Assembly: GCA_001936135.1 (NCBI GenBank)
Contig: CP012822.1
Span: 434,001 to 498,000 of the forward strand
Source: Saccharomycopsis fibuligera x Saccharomycopsis cf. fibuligera
Lineage: Eukaryota; Ascomycota; Saccharomycetes; Ascoideales; Saccharomycopsidaceae
Reading direction: 5' to 3'
Length of the DNA: 64,000 nucleotides
Part shown: piece after piece, positions 10,357 through 20,526 of the stretch
Position numbering within the stretch: the stretch's first letter is position 1
How the letters are laid out: each line of letters starts with the position of its first letter
Translations under genes and position numbers: made by a program
Notes under the pieces: model-generated
What the model was told of the DNA's origin: nothing
The model's input: only the letters and a program-made list of their open reading frames with translations
The model's database searches: none

Positions 10357-13180
10357 TCAACTCAACCCAAGCAACTCATCCAAATTGGGCACATCCTGAT
10401 TTTCATCAAAGTCACCCAAAAACTCCACTTCTCCATCATCTTCATCACTTTCGTCATCCCCTGCAGCTTTCCTCTTCCGCCCACCAGTCTTCTCATCATC
10501 ACTGACATACCTCACTTCAAGCAATTCAATCAATCTTGTCAAATGCAGTTCAGCGGCTCTTAGCAACTTCGGATCAGGATAACTGTTGGAGATGAGATGT
10601 CTGAGCATGGCATACTCTCTGGGAGAAAACTTCGCTTTAGCTTTATCTTTTGAATGATTATCATCGTTGATAAGATTCAAAATGTCACTTTTTGGATTAT
10701 ATTGCTTGACGTAATCATTCAAGCTAAGATTTTCTTTAGCAGCATTTATGGCAATATGTTTTAAAATTGTGGTTATTTTATGTACTGCAGGGCTCCACTG
10801 TAGGAGCTTCTGGTCAACAGCGCTACTCTTTGTTTCGGTTGTATCTTCACCAGTAGAGTCAAATGATAATGTGCCATTATCTGATATCAAAGGAGTATAA
10901 AATTCCGTGCGATTCCAAGAATTACCTTTTTCCTCAGCATCGCTGCCACCATTGGTATTGGTACTATTAGAGCTATTATCATCCATGTCCATGCTTAGAA
11001 TGTATTGCTTCATTGTATCTTTCATTTCATCATTAGGCAACAACTTATCATGTTTTGTTACCACTTGTCCTGTTTTCGTCACCAACGAATCCAATTTGGT
11101 AAAATATGTGATTTTTTCGTCTTCAGCAAACGGTAACCTTGCCATTGCAAATGCATACTTTTTCTTTGCTGTTGTTGCTACGTTAGCTGATGCATTGGAT
11201 ATAGCATCATCATTGCGGTTTCTCTTTCTAAAAGACAACTCAAGACCCTCATCACCATCATCAACAGTTACTGGAATCAAAGCCACCATTTGAACCTCGG
11301 TGTTTTTCTTCTTAACAAATCTCGCTACCATTACACTTTCTAACTGTATCAAGCTTTCCACCATCGAAGCAAATCCAACTTGATTCTTGATATCACTACC
11401 GAGTTTCGCCACTATGAACGTTACGGTATCTGAAAGCAAATACCATGGCGGTAACCTGCTCAATTTCATAATTCCGCGAAAGTCTAACCCGGGGGAAGTT
11501 TTGTAAACTCTTTCATTTTCTAACTCTTTAGATAACGGGATGACTTCATTGGTGTATCGGTATGCTTTTTCTAATTCTTTTTCATTAACAGAGACTGGTT
11601 CATATAGGTCAATGTCATAATCGTCTTCATCTATGTCGTTATCTTCCTTGCCATCTTCTAGCTCCTCATTATTATTAGTATTATTATTATCATTATCGCC
11701 TTCTTCCTCTTCATCTTTCTTGTTAGCCTGATTCGCTTGTTTAAGTTTTTCTTTCTCTTCTTGTTTCTTGCGTTTTTTTTCGGCTTTTATTTTTTTTATA
11801 TCTTCAGATGATCGTTTTTGATAAATCAAATAATCAACAACCCTTCGAATAGCATATCGGTCTAGATTATTAGCATCATCATTTTCCGCTTCTTCTTCTA
11901 TTTCCCCTTCATCATCATTTTTTTCATTTTGATTTTCATCATTTTCTCCTTGAGCAGTTTCATCTAATATGGTGCGTAAGAAAGTTGATTGCGATGGACC
12001 ACTTACCGATTTGATTGCTGGAAATCCTTCAACTTCAAAAGACAAAGTATTTAATTGGTTATCTTCTTCAAGTAACGCTTCTGCTTCTGCTATAGTGGCA
12101 TCATTATCTTCTGATTTTTTGGCAAAATTAAAATTGGAGTTGTGCTCAGCTTTTGGCAAATCTGTATCGGCAAAATGAGAATCTTTCAAAATGTCAAGCG
12201 CCCCAAAACCAAACCGAAATGGACCAGCAAAGACTTTAACTGGTTGTACTGGTCTAACTTGCGGATCTGCTCTGGGGTTTAATATCTCAGTTGAATTGAC
12301 TAATTTCCCCTTTGTTAGATCTGTTGTCAAGAATTTTTGCCAAGATTGGACAAGCTTACTTCTCAAGACTTTGCTATTCTCTTGGCCTTGAGCATCATAA
12401 TCATTATCGATATCACAAATATCAGCATTTTCAAATCCAATACCTAAAACCGTTAAAGTTATATCATTAGCTTCAATCAAGTCTTTTAACGATTTAATTA
12501 CACTATTAATTCTGGAATCTGATGAGTCGAACATGCCGAAATCCATCTCATCAGCAGCATTAGTTAATAAGACGATATTTCGTTCCTTAAATTTCTTCCG
12601 TTTAGTGAATCTAACAATATCATCAACACTTTTCAAAATACTAATCCAAAGTCTTCCGTTTGGTATATTATTATCTTTTTTTGCATCTAACGATGATGGT
12701 GAAATTCGTAGCTTGTTCAAGATTTTTAAGTCATGATAACTCGGAGGTGCTTTTAAAGGTAAAATTTTAGCAGTAGCAGTCAATTTACTTTCTAATTGGT
12801 CATTACCTAGCAACGGATCTTCAGTAATTTCGCGAAACGAAGCAGCTTTGCTACCATTCATGTTACTGTTGTTGTTACTGTATCCAACATCATAACTAGA
12901 AACGTAAGCCTGAATATAATCAGTCTTACGCTCTTTGAGGATCTTGTCCCCAATTATGTCGCTAATGTGATCTAACCCTACCTGTAAATCCGTACCGAAT
13001 TTACCGTCAAAACCGTTAGGGGAGCATGTCAATTGACCCATTGCCGGAGCCAAGTCGACAATAAATGAAGTTATCTGTAATGTTAAGAGTTAGTGTTTTT
13101 GTTGAAAGTGTAAAACAAATTATAGAAAATAAAATAAACGTAAAAATAAAAATATAAGAAACTCGTACCCTCTTGTCCAT
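10357..13180 (-). CDS. YKU80: Ku80 subunit of the Ku DNA end-binding complex (spliced)
   Basis: Model: 13169-13180 joined to 10357-13074 on the minus strand, 909 residues. The first exon is only four codons (MDKR). Its GTACGA donor, a CACTAAC branch site (13089-13095) and a CAG acceptor bring in ITSFIVDLAPAMG, the family's von Willebrand-like start. Without splicing the frame has no suitable ATG there. Segments matching yeast Yku80 in order are PVKVFAGPFRFG, VEGFPAIKSVSG, KAYRYTNEVIPL, YKTSPGLDFRG and VARFVKKKNTEVQMVALIPV, the last being the Ku core beta-barrel. Ku80 pairs with Ku70 for non-homologous end joining and telomere protection. The protein is much longer than the 629-residue yeast protein because of a Glu/Lys/Asp-rich insert (about 390-500). 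The first exon was read directly from sequence. Confidence 0.92.
13075..13168 (-). other. Intron of YKU80
   Basis: A 94-nt predicted intron after codon 4, with donor GTACGA, branch CACTAAC and acceptor ACAG. It falls between codons, so phase is 0. Confidence 0.75.
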
Positions 13181-13269
13181 CAAAATTATATTTAAATCAA
13201 GTTTTACTGTATAGCAGAAGACAAAAAGTTATTGCTTATTCTTCAACCACTTCATCGCCTACCATTTCT

Positions 13270-13294
13270 TCTCATCTCATCTCATCTCATCTCA
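13270..13294. repeat. (TCTCA)5 repeat
   Basis: Five perfect TCTCA units in the YKU80 upstream region. Confidence 0.85.
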
Positions 13295-13419
13295 CCCAAT
13301 ACACTTGTCTGTCTCTCGACCGTCAGTCAAAATCAAAACAGTTACACACGTGATCAGCAATATCTGGAAAAAGATTTTTGCAGCTAATTTCCTAATTAGG
13401 AAGTCGCATCGATTGATTG

Positions 13420-13425
13420 ACGCGT
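13420..13425. promoter_or_regulatory. MCB element ACGCGT
   Basis: A palindromic MluI cell-cycle box, 135 bp upstream of the Nudix ATG and 240 bp upstream of the YKU80 ATG. Binding by MBF is inferred from the motif alone. Confidence 0.5.
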
Positions 13426-13559
13426 CATTTGTGCGGAAATTAAAGCTTGAAATTACTTCATTTTATCTTAATCTTTAATAAAGCTAACTGATCTAATTTC
13501 ACAACCTAATAACTTAGCGGAAATATCGAGAAATAAACCTGAAGAAGATCAGCACAAAA

Positions 13560-14147
13560 ATGACCAAACCTGACATTTACACCCCCGAATATTTCAGCAA
13601 ATACAAGTATACAAACATCTTCATCATGAATTCCACAAACACCGAAGTTTTACTCCTCAACCGAGACAAACCTCCCTGGATGGGAAACTGGAATGGCGTT
13701 GGTGGGAAACTCGAATACGACAAAGATTCAACTCCACTAGAAGGAGCTCTTAGAGAGATAGAAGAGGAAACGGGGATTCCTGATCCTGCTACTAATTTAC
13801 AACTGATTAGAAGCGTTGGAGTAATGGAATGGTTCAAGGTCAACTATGATGCCAGTTGGGGATACGAAGCTAAGGGGCAATATATGTACGTTGCTACTGT
13901 GTCTGATGAAACGAGAGCTCGGTATCTATCAAAGATGCCTCGCAAGTTCGATGAGGGAGTATTGGATTGGAAACCGGTGAATTGGGTCCTTAGGAACGAC
14001 AATTTGGGGGTGGTAAAGAATATCAGGTTAGCGATGATGAATTTTGGCAAAGCTGGGGAAGATAGTTTATATAAGGCGTTCTTTAACGATTCGGGAGAAG
14101 TTGATAGTGTTGATTTTTATCAAGATCGGTATGCTGCGGGGGTATGA
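13560..14147 (+). CDS. Nudix hydrolase
   Basis: A 195-residue protein with a Nudix fold. The Nudix box runs from GKLEYDKDS (about residues 48-56) to the catalytic helix REIEEETG (about 66-73), with all the metal-binding glutamates present. Upstream, RDKPPWMGNWNGVGGKLE resembles the entry of MutT/MTH1-type enzymes that hydrolyse nucleoside diphosphates linked to another group. The substrate is not certain; oxidised dNTP sanitation or dinucleotide cleavage are both possible. No signal peptide or membrane segment is seen. The ATG at 13560 follows a purine-rich leader. The gene is divergent from YKU80 and shares an upstream region with an MCB box, which would suit a dNTP-pool function. Confidence 0.85.
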   Translation: MTKPDIYTPEYFSKYKYTNIFIMNSTNTEVLLLNRDKPPWMGNWNGVGGKLEYDKDSTPLEGALREIEEETGIPDPATNLQLIRSVGVMEWFKVNYDASWGYEAKGQYMYVATVSDETRARYLSKMPRKFDEGVLDWKPVNWVLRNDNLGVVKNIRLAMMNFGKAGEDSLYKAFFNDSGEVDSVDFYQDRYAAGV

Positions 14148-14517
14148 TTAGTAACTATCATATAAAAGTTTAGAATACTTGGTTGGCTTTTCTTGCTGTA
14201 ATATTGGGAAAGATCTGATGTTTTGTTTTCTTGGAGGCAGTTTCAACACACACTTAACTTTCCGTTATATGGGTTGTCAATATTACCGGTTATTGCCTGA
14301 TATCCTCAATATCTCCATCAGTATATACAATGCGTAAAGCATGTGCTGCAAAATTTTATTTAACACGCTTCCAAGCTAGTACATTGTATAATATGGGATG
14401 AGATGAGACGAGAATTCCATTAATGTCGGCCAGTATACCAATTGGTAAAAGCAAAACCTGGCCATCATGCATACATAAATAATCAAAAATATGGACTAAT
14501 TGATGATCACAGCTTTT

Positions 14518-14522
<5 letters not shown>

Positions 14523-14563
<41 letters not shown>
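14523..14563. repeat. Poly(A) tract, 41 bp
   Basis: An uninterrupted A-run in the convergent intergenic region. No retroposed sequence is recognisable just upstream of it. Confidence 0.9.
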
Positions 14564-14566
<3 letters not shown>

Positions 14567-14595
14567 ACGATATAACGGAAACGCCTAGAATAGCA

Positions 14596-14629
14596 TCACG
14601 AAAAGGAGAAAGTCACGAAAAGGAGAAAG
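14596..14629. repeat. 17-bp direct repeat, two copies
   Basis: Two perfect adjacent copies of TCACGAAAAGGAGAAAG. Confidence 0.9.
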
Positions 14630-15344
14630 TCTTTGTAAAATTCCTAATATGCATTTTCGCACGTTCAATATAGGTACAAACAACAGCTTCTAACTAATCA
14701 TAACAACATAACCTAACTGAAAATTTGTAAAGATCGTAAAAAAAAAAGCAAGAAAAGAACAGTATAAAATTTGTCTATCGTAAAACGTAATCGGAAAAAA
14801 AAAAATTAATCAAAAACAGAACTAATGAACCATATAAGAAAAGAACATAAACAGAACCAAAAGCAAAATTAGTGAAGCATAATTAATGAAACCAGCCAAC
14901 AAAAAAAATTGAAACCTAAAATAACAAGGGGACGAAGAAGTAGAATACATAAGGAAAGGAGAAAATGAATTTATAGAATACTTTTAAAGATAAGCGCGCA
15001 TAACACGTCAAACACGTAACATAATTTAGTAAAAAGAGTGAAAAGAAACGACAGAAATGTAAAGGCAGTGAAGGCATCTGGGAGGAAAAAAATTATGCTG
15101 AAAGTATCTAATGACAGCAATTGTGAAAATAAGAGTTGTAAAGCCTGTCCTAGTAATGATACAGACTGAATTGATTTGAAATTGAATAGGAAAGCGATAA
15201 TGGATGGAGTTGCTGAAATAAAATCAAGGGCTGAGAGATGTTGGGTGGAAAAGAAATTCAAATTCAAATTGTAAAGGATTGTATGCAAAAATCGAAAAAA
15301 AAAAAAAAAAAAAGGAATAAAATGTGTTTTGTTGTGCATTCAAC

Positions 15345-16991
15345 TTAATGAGAAGCACTGACAGCATCAGGTTTCCAGTCTAGTCCAATTCTTTTGTAAA
15401 CGTTTTCTTGAACCTGAGACCAGATCAAATTAATTTCATCCTTTGTAATATAATTATCACCATTATTTTTAGATTTTTGCATATTTAAAAACGTTTCATC
15501 ATTCTTGTTATTATAGATTGTATAGCCATTAATGATTGCTTTCTTAAGTAACGAATTAGACTTATCTCTTTTCGAGGAAGATGATGATGGTGATGGTGGT
15601 GATTGTTTTAACACTGGCATTACTGGAGAAGAATTTCTACCATTTATTGCCGCCTTTTTGCGTTGTTTTTTCAATGATGAAACACATTTTTTCAAATCAT
15701 GACGACACTGAGCCTCAATAGCCAAATTTAAGAGAAAATTTTCAATAATGTTTCTCCATTCAAACTTTGCTAACCCAAAATCTTTAATATTAGTGGCATT
15801 GGGCAAACTTTCCTTCTTAACCATAGCTTCATGCCTCTGTCTAGCTGCCATCACAGTATATTTAGCAATTTGGTATCTAAAATTATCATCTTTTATTCTT
15901 TCCTTGTAAAGGTCCGAGTACACGAGAGTTTCAATAATGAATTCATTTGAGCTATCCAAAGGTAAATGAATCACCCTAAATCCCGGAGGTGAATAAATTA
16001 TTGGCACTTGATTATACCATTCTGGCTTCAAATCAGCAACAATCAAAAGAGATCTTAAATCATTGACTTCCCAATCAAGAAGCTCTCTTTTTGTGAAAAT
16101 TGGTCTTCCGTTAGGCAAGGTGTTTACCAAAACTTCTTGAGAATACATGTCAGAAAATGATGTTGGTAAAGCTTCGGGTAATGTAATTATTGGGGTCGCC
16201 ATTGAAAGATTTATGGAGTTGACATTAGTGCTGTTGGTTTCATTGGTCATTATTGAGAACAAAGAATTTTCAGCATTTGAGTAAGCCGAAGAAGTTATAG
16301 TAGAAGCCTGAGAGCTGATCATAGATACGGTATCATCATTATCATGCTGTATATTCGGCACTGCTGATGCATCATCTATCATTATCACATCATCTTGTGG
16401 CTGCTGCACATCACCATGTGTAAATTGTTGTTGTGACGGTGACTGCTGCTGTTGCTGCTGTTGCTGCTGTTGAAGGGGTGCTATACTTTTATCATTATTA
16501 CTTTTAAATCTGCTGAGAAGATACGATTTACCAAAGCTGGATGAACTATGGTTATTGTGCTTGTCTATATATAGATCCGACAGACTGTTTTCATTCTTGA
16601 GTTTATGAAAGGCGCCCAACAATTTTTTCTTTTTGCTGCTGCCGTTGGTGGTGTCATTTGACTTGATACTATTATGGGAGTTGGTTCTTGTAAGGGCACT
16701 CACTGTAAAGTTACCGTTATTATTATTGTTGTTGATGTTACTGTTTTCGATATTTGCGACTGCCAGCACATTCAAGGAACTATTATTATTACTATTATTG
16801 AGTTTATCAAGACTAGAAGACGATGAAGAGGCAGCAGTGACATTTTTGGCCAAGGGAGAGCTCCCATGCCTTAATGGAGGTGATTTTAACTGTAACTTTT
16901 TTTGAATCTGGATTCTGGCAGAGTCTTGGAACTCCTTTGGGACGTCTATGAAGTGGCTCCCTTTGGTGTAGTAGGGATTTATGTATGACAT
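15345..16991 (-). CDS. STD1: STD1/MTH1-type glucose-signalling regulator
   Basis: A 548-residue homologue of yeast Std1/Mth1. Near the N-terminus FIDVPKEFQDSARIQIQKKL matches the conserved FVNAPPEYTDRARDEIKKRL of yeast Std1. A long low-complexity middle (poly-N, poly-S, a ten-residue poly-Q around 175) follows. The C-terminal core begins at EALPTSFSDMYS (about 275) and includes GRPIFTKRELLDWEVNDLRS, LVYSDLYKE and WRNIIENFLLNLAIEAQCR. In yeast these proteins sit between the Snf3/Rgt2 sensors and the Rgt1 repressor of hexose-transporter genes, and Std1 also stimulates Snf1 kinase. CUG-clade yeasts carry one such gene, so I use STD1. The start is the only upstream ATG in frame. There are no introns. 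Confidence 0.9.
   Translation of the reverse strand: MSYINPYYTKGSHFIDVPKEFQDSARIQIQKKLQLKSPPLRHGSSPLAKNVTAASSSSSSLDKLNNSNNNSSLNVLAVANIENSNINNNNNNGNFTVSALTRTNSHNSIKSNDTTNGSSKKKKLLGAFHKLKNENSLSDLYIDKHNNHSSSSFGKSYLLSRFKSNNDKSIAPLQQQQQQQQQQSPSQQQFTHGDVQQPQDDVIMIDDASAVPNIQHDNDDTVSMISSQASTITSSAYSNAENSLFSIMTNETNSTNVNSINLSMATPIITLPEALPTSFSDMYSQEVLVNTLPNGRPIFTKRELLDWEVNDLRSLLIVADLKPEWYNQVPIIYSPPGFRVIHLPLDSSNEFIIETLVYSDLYKERIKDDNFRYQIAKYTVMAARQRHEAMVKKESLPNATNIKDFGLAKFEWRNIIENFLLNLAIEAQCRHDLKKCVSSLKKQRKKAAINGRNSSPVMPVLKQSPPSPSSSSSKRDKSNSLLKKAIINGYTIYNNKNDETFLNMQKSKNNGDNYITKDEINLIWSQVQENVYKRIGLDWKPDAVSASH
16441..16476. repeat. CAG/CTG tract encoding poly-Q in STD1
   Basis: Mixed GCTGTT/GCTGCT units on the plus strand, read on the minus strand as about ten consecutive glutamines. 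Tract length is likely polymorphic. Confidence 0.85.
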
Positions 16992-18909
16992 GACTGAGCT
17001 AAGCTAGTACTCAAAGCTTTCTGGTGAAGCTTTCTGGTGAAGCTTGAAGTTGATGGGGCTACTGAACAGAAGAATATTTTGATGAATGAGAGATATTCTG
17101 GATAAACCACGGGAATAATCATGAGAAAAGACGGAACAAAACAGAAACTGGTTTCCTTGTTGTCCGCACTTTTTTCTGTGTTTAAACAGTCAAAGATTTA
17201 CGTATCACCCGGATACAAGCATGCAAGTAACGCCACACCCTGCTGCACCATGCGCCTCAATGCGCCCCAATGCGCCCCGGCCTGGGGATGTATTTGAGTA
17301 TTCATAGTATTCTATTCGCAGCTATAGAGAGCGGTTTGAGTCTATATGACCCAAAATTGTTAAAGAGGGCTCCCCACTACACTCAAGTAGGTCTATTCGT
17401 CCATGTATACTGGGGGCAAATACTGTAGCACACCAAACCCAAAGGAAGGCTCCTTCGACTTATTCATTCTAAAACAATTCAACTGTTAAGTGTTCGAGCA
17501 GAAATTGCGCACCCCGCATGGCGCCCGCATTTCAGAACTTCCGCGAGGCTCTAAATCTGGTTTCTTCCGGTGACATGCACGTTAAAACTGCAGAAGTAAC
17601 CCATATAAAATTTTCATTAATCCGAGGGCAGGGTTAGCAAACTTCTTTAGGTTTGCGTTAGCTGTAACCTCCTGCAGAGTTACGTCCGATATCATATTAC
17701 TCTAGCTTTTGGGCATGTTGGTAAGGTGGGTTTCTCTTCGCTCTTCGTAAAGTTTGTGAATTTTGAGCCAATTTCAAAATTGCCGCGCCACAAAGGAATT
17801 CTCCGCAGAAACTAGTTTCATAGCCGGCCGGAATAACTGTGACTAACTGTAGTACATAGTTCTAACTGTTGTTTAGTGCGCTCGGTGCTAAACAGCTGTT
17901 TATCCGAATACCTCCCATTTCGCTATGCAATCTAATAAGAGGAAGCACTATACTCAAAAGAACGAATACATCATGTATACTGATTAAGACAACCAGAGTA
18001 CAGTCTACATTGTACATGGAAGAAGTTGGAAATAGCTGTTAACACTCGCTCACGACAACACCAAGCCCGTTTTCACATTTACATGCTTGCTAATTACCTC
18101 AAGAGAATTGGAAATAAAAAAAAAATAAGACCAAGACGTCACATGCTTCGGTGACATGTCGGTCGCTTGACATAGTCTCGTAAGTGCTCGTAACTCATAT
18201 ATCACGTGGCTATGTGGGAGGGTACGGTCCCATCGGTCAATAAGTTATGTGTTGAATCGTAGAAAGAGCTGAAAAGCTGAAAATTAAAAGAATGGCTCGT
18301 GCAAAAAAAGGTCTGTCTATATCTATAGTATGGGTGCAAGTTTACTGGAAGTGGATCTGTATATAAAGTGAGAACGTGTTGCATGTATATTCTCTAATGA
18401 GTGTTTGCATAACTTTGAAGTCAAAGAATTGCGAGTTACCTGGAATCAGCTAGACCGATAAGGTAGATTCTTGTAATGGGATAGCTGAGTTACATACAAT
18501 TAATGTTTGATGAAGGAATTACCGCTAAATAGGAAACCTTTCTAAATTATCAATTATAGCGAAAGTAACGATCCCAATATACCTGTAGCGTACAATTCAT
18601 TCTCTTTAATCAATAAACCGCTCACCAAACAACTTCAATCTTGACCTAGAAGCCTACGTTTCCACAGTACCTACTCCAGCTACTTGACAGGTATATGTTT
18701 TTTGGCATACTATCAACCCGCGTGTTTCTTGCTCAAATATTCATGCATGCTAACGCTGTGTTCACGTGCTTCTATTGTATTTTGAAGGAATTAACTCCGA
18801 GACAGAACTAAATGTCGGTTCATTTTATCAAAACGTCACCAACATCTTAGATCAAAATCGCCACAACTACAACACAATTCGCTGATCTAAGTCATAAACT
18901 ACCGATATC
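16992..18909. promoter_or_regulatory. Long divergent upstream region of STD1 and an F-box-like gene
   Basis: About 1.9 kb with no credible gene. A 13-bp direct repeat (AGCTTTCTGGTGA, twice at 17015-17040) lies just upstream of STD1. A CACGTG E-box is at about 18203-18208. The 60-codon frame at 18202-18384 (-) is not convincing. The length suggests a heavily regulated promoter, probably that of STD1. Confidence 0.4.
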
Positions 18910-20526
18910 ATGGGAAGCTTCGAGAATCTCCCCAATGAAGTGATCCTCCAGATTGCATTTTTTCTAACCGTAAAACAGGAAAATTACAATGTTAATCCTC
19001 AAATTTTTGGACATTTTTCCTCATTTGCCAAAATCAATCATGACTTGTTATCGTTGTCATCTACTTGCAAATCATTGAGAAAACTATTATCCCCCACATT
19101 ATTCAAATTTGTATCTCTAGTGAGAAAAAGTGAAAAGGACACCTTTTTCAAAGTTAGAGAAAACACGAAACAGAGCCAATGGGCGAATGAATTTCAAAAT
19201 GAGTTGAATTTTTTGTATTCAGTAGAATTTTTGGAAATTTCAACAGCCAGGTTTTTGGAAACTACAAATATTGCCCTTCCAAAATTACAATGCTTGAAAC
19301 TTTTTAGTTTTATGAACGATGAACCACGGTATATTGCTGATAGCCCCGAAAGTAAATCGAAGATAAGTTTGCGATATTTATCATTAGAGATCAAGGACAA
19401 ATCAACCATTACGCATATCCTACATAAGCTCAACTTCGACAATATTTCTAGACTTGATATACTTTTAGACTTTGCTCCCAAAACAGCAGTCAAGGACCGA
19501 TTTGAATCACTAAAGGAAATATCCAACAAATATACTATAGAAACGGAGTCCAACAGTCCAAGTCTAAAGGAACTTTTAATAATAAGCCGAACTTTTGCCT
19601 TAGCTTTAACGATAGACAAAATCAATCAGTTCATTGGAACATTCGCTGCATCATTAGAAAGATTGTCTATTGCTACTGCTTCTAATAGCGGCACAACTAC
19701 TTCTTTCAGCTCTTTTGAACAGGCTGCTATTCAGGTGGGAGGAGAATGCAACAGCGATTTTTTCTTCGCAACGTTGCGCCAGATTCCCAAGTTGAAGAAA
19801 TTATCTATTGACTTGGGTATAGTGAAGAGATTAATGGGGACAGAGGTATCAACAGGAGCAACATCATCATCAATATTAAGAAAAAATTTAGATACTCAGA
19901 AAACTTCAGCAGACTCGTCTAAATTTTGTCTTGAAGTACTGGAGCCGTCATCAATAATATATCCAGCATTTCTGCAACAGTACAAAGGATGTCTAATAAA
20001 CTTTGTCCATAACCTCCCATTCAAAATCCACAAGCTTATATTCAACTATCAAAAGCAAATTGAACAAATTTTTCAGACCCCATTAATTTCATGGATTGAC
20101 ATTCTCTCCCAGTTATACCTTGATCACCACTACAAGGTCCAACTACTACAATTAAATTGGGTCTGGTCAACCATCGATACTCAAGTAATTGAAGCATTTG
20201 ATTCGCATTATCGCACTGAAGCAGAAAAAGATCATAGTAAAACATTTGTACCAACGCCCATATATGCATCTGTTGATGGCACTTCTCCGGATTTTCGATG
20301 CCCGGAACTATATAAAGCAGATTATTGCCACCTGGAACAGAACTGGGCGCTTTATAGGGATCATTCGGACGAATATGAATCGCCATTGCTGTTTATTTCT
20401 GATGTAGATGAAGACCATGCTAGGGAGGCATGGAAGGATAACTTGGAATTTTGGAGTCAGTTGATTGCTTGTAACGATTTACCTTACTATTCCCGAAACC
20501 AAGAGAGATCAAGTATTTGGGATTAA
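18910..20526 (+). CDS. F-box-like protein, function unknown
   Basis: A 538-residue protein. The N-terminus GSFENLPNEVILQIAFFL, followed after a loop by LLSLSSTCKSLRKLLSPTLFKFV (split by an insertion), reads as an F-box: LPNEI/V-L-I start, CK-R middle and LW/LF end. The remainder has irregular leucine-rich segments (LEISTAR, LKLFSF, LRYLSLEI, LERLSI, LKKLSIDLG) typical of F-box/LRR substrate receptors. Such proteins usually link a substrate to Skp1-cullin ubiquitin ligase. The substrate is unknown. The C-terminal third is less repetitive. I do not recognise a named orthologue. A second F-box-like protein in this window (53.7 kb) is built similarly but is not obviously a close paralogue. Confidence 0.7.
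   Translation: MGSFENLPNEVILQIAFFLTVKQENYNVNPQIFGHFSSFAKINHDLLSLSSTCKSLRKLLSPTLFKFVSLVRKSEKDTFFKVRENTKQSQWANEFQNELNFLYSVEFLEISTARFLETTNIALPKLQCLKLFSFMNDEPRYIADSPESKSKISLRYLSLEIKDKSTITHILHKLNFDNISRLDILLDFAPKTAVKDRFESLKEISNKYTIETESNSPSLKELLIISRTFALALTIDKINQFIGTFAASLERLSIATASNSGTTTSFSSFEQAAIQVGGECNSDFFFATLRQIPKLKKLSIDLGIVKRLMGTEVSTGATSSSILRKNLDTQKTSADSSKFCLEVLEPSSIIYPAFLQQYKGCLINFVHNLPFKIHKLIFNYQKQIEQIFQTPLISWIDILSQLYLDHHYKVQLLQLNWVWSTIDTQVIEAFDSHYRTEAEKDHSKTFVPTPIYASVDGTSPDFRCPELYKADYCHLEQNWALYRDHSDEYESPLLFISDVDEDHAREAWKDNLEFWSQLIACNDLPYYSRNQERSSIWD

Larger units (their letters stand above)
13181..13559. promoter_or_regulatory. Divergent promoter of YKU80 and the Nudix gene
   Basis: A 379-bp bidirectional region. 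It has a TCTCA pentamer array (13270-13294), a CACGTG E-box (13347-13352) and one ACGCGT MluI cell-cycle box (13420-13425). ACGCGT is the MBF site that drives G1/S genes, including DNA replication and repair genes, in yeasts. Which gene it serves is not visible. Confidence 0.6.
14148..15344. other. Convergent intergenic region with long A-tract
   Basis: About 1.2 kb between the 3' ends of the Nudix gene and STD1. It is AT-rich and strongly purine-biased on the plus strand, with a 41-bp A-run and a 17-bp direct repeat. A 122-codon minus-strand frame at 14971-15339 is Phe/Leu-rich, low in complexity and looks like chance. Confidence 0.5.

Noticed and set aside
10357-13053. Identification as Ku70 rather than Ku80
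   Set aside because: The order of VKVFAGPFRFG, VEGFPAIKSVSG and YKTSPGLDFRG matches yeast Yku80 closely, not Ku70.
14971-15339. A 122-codon minus-strand Phe/Leu-rich frame next to STD1
   Set aside because: Low complexity from A-rich DNA, directly in the STD1 3' flank. It has no membrane-protein family signature beyond crude hydrophobicity.
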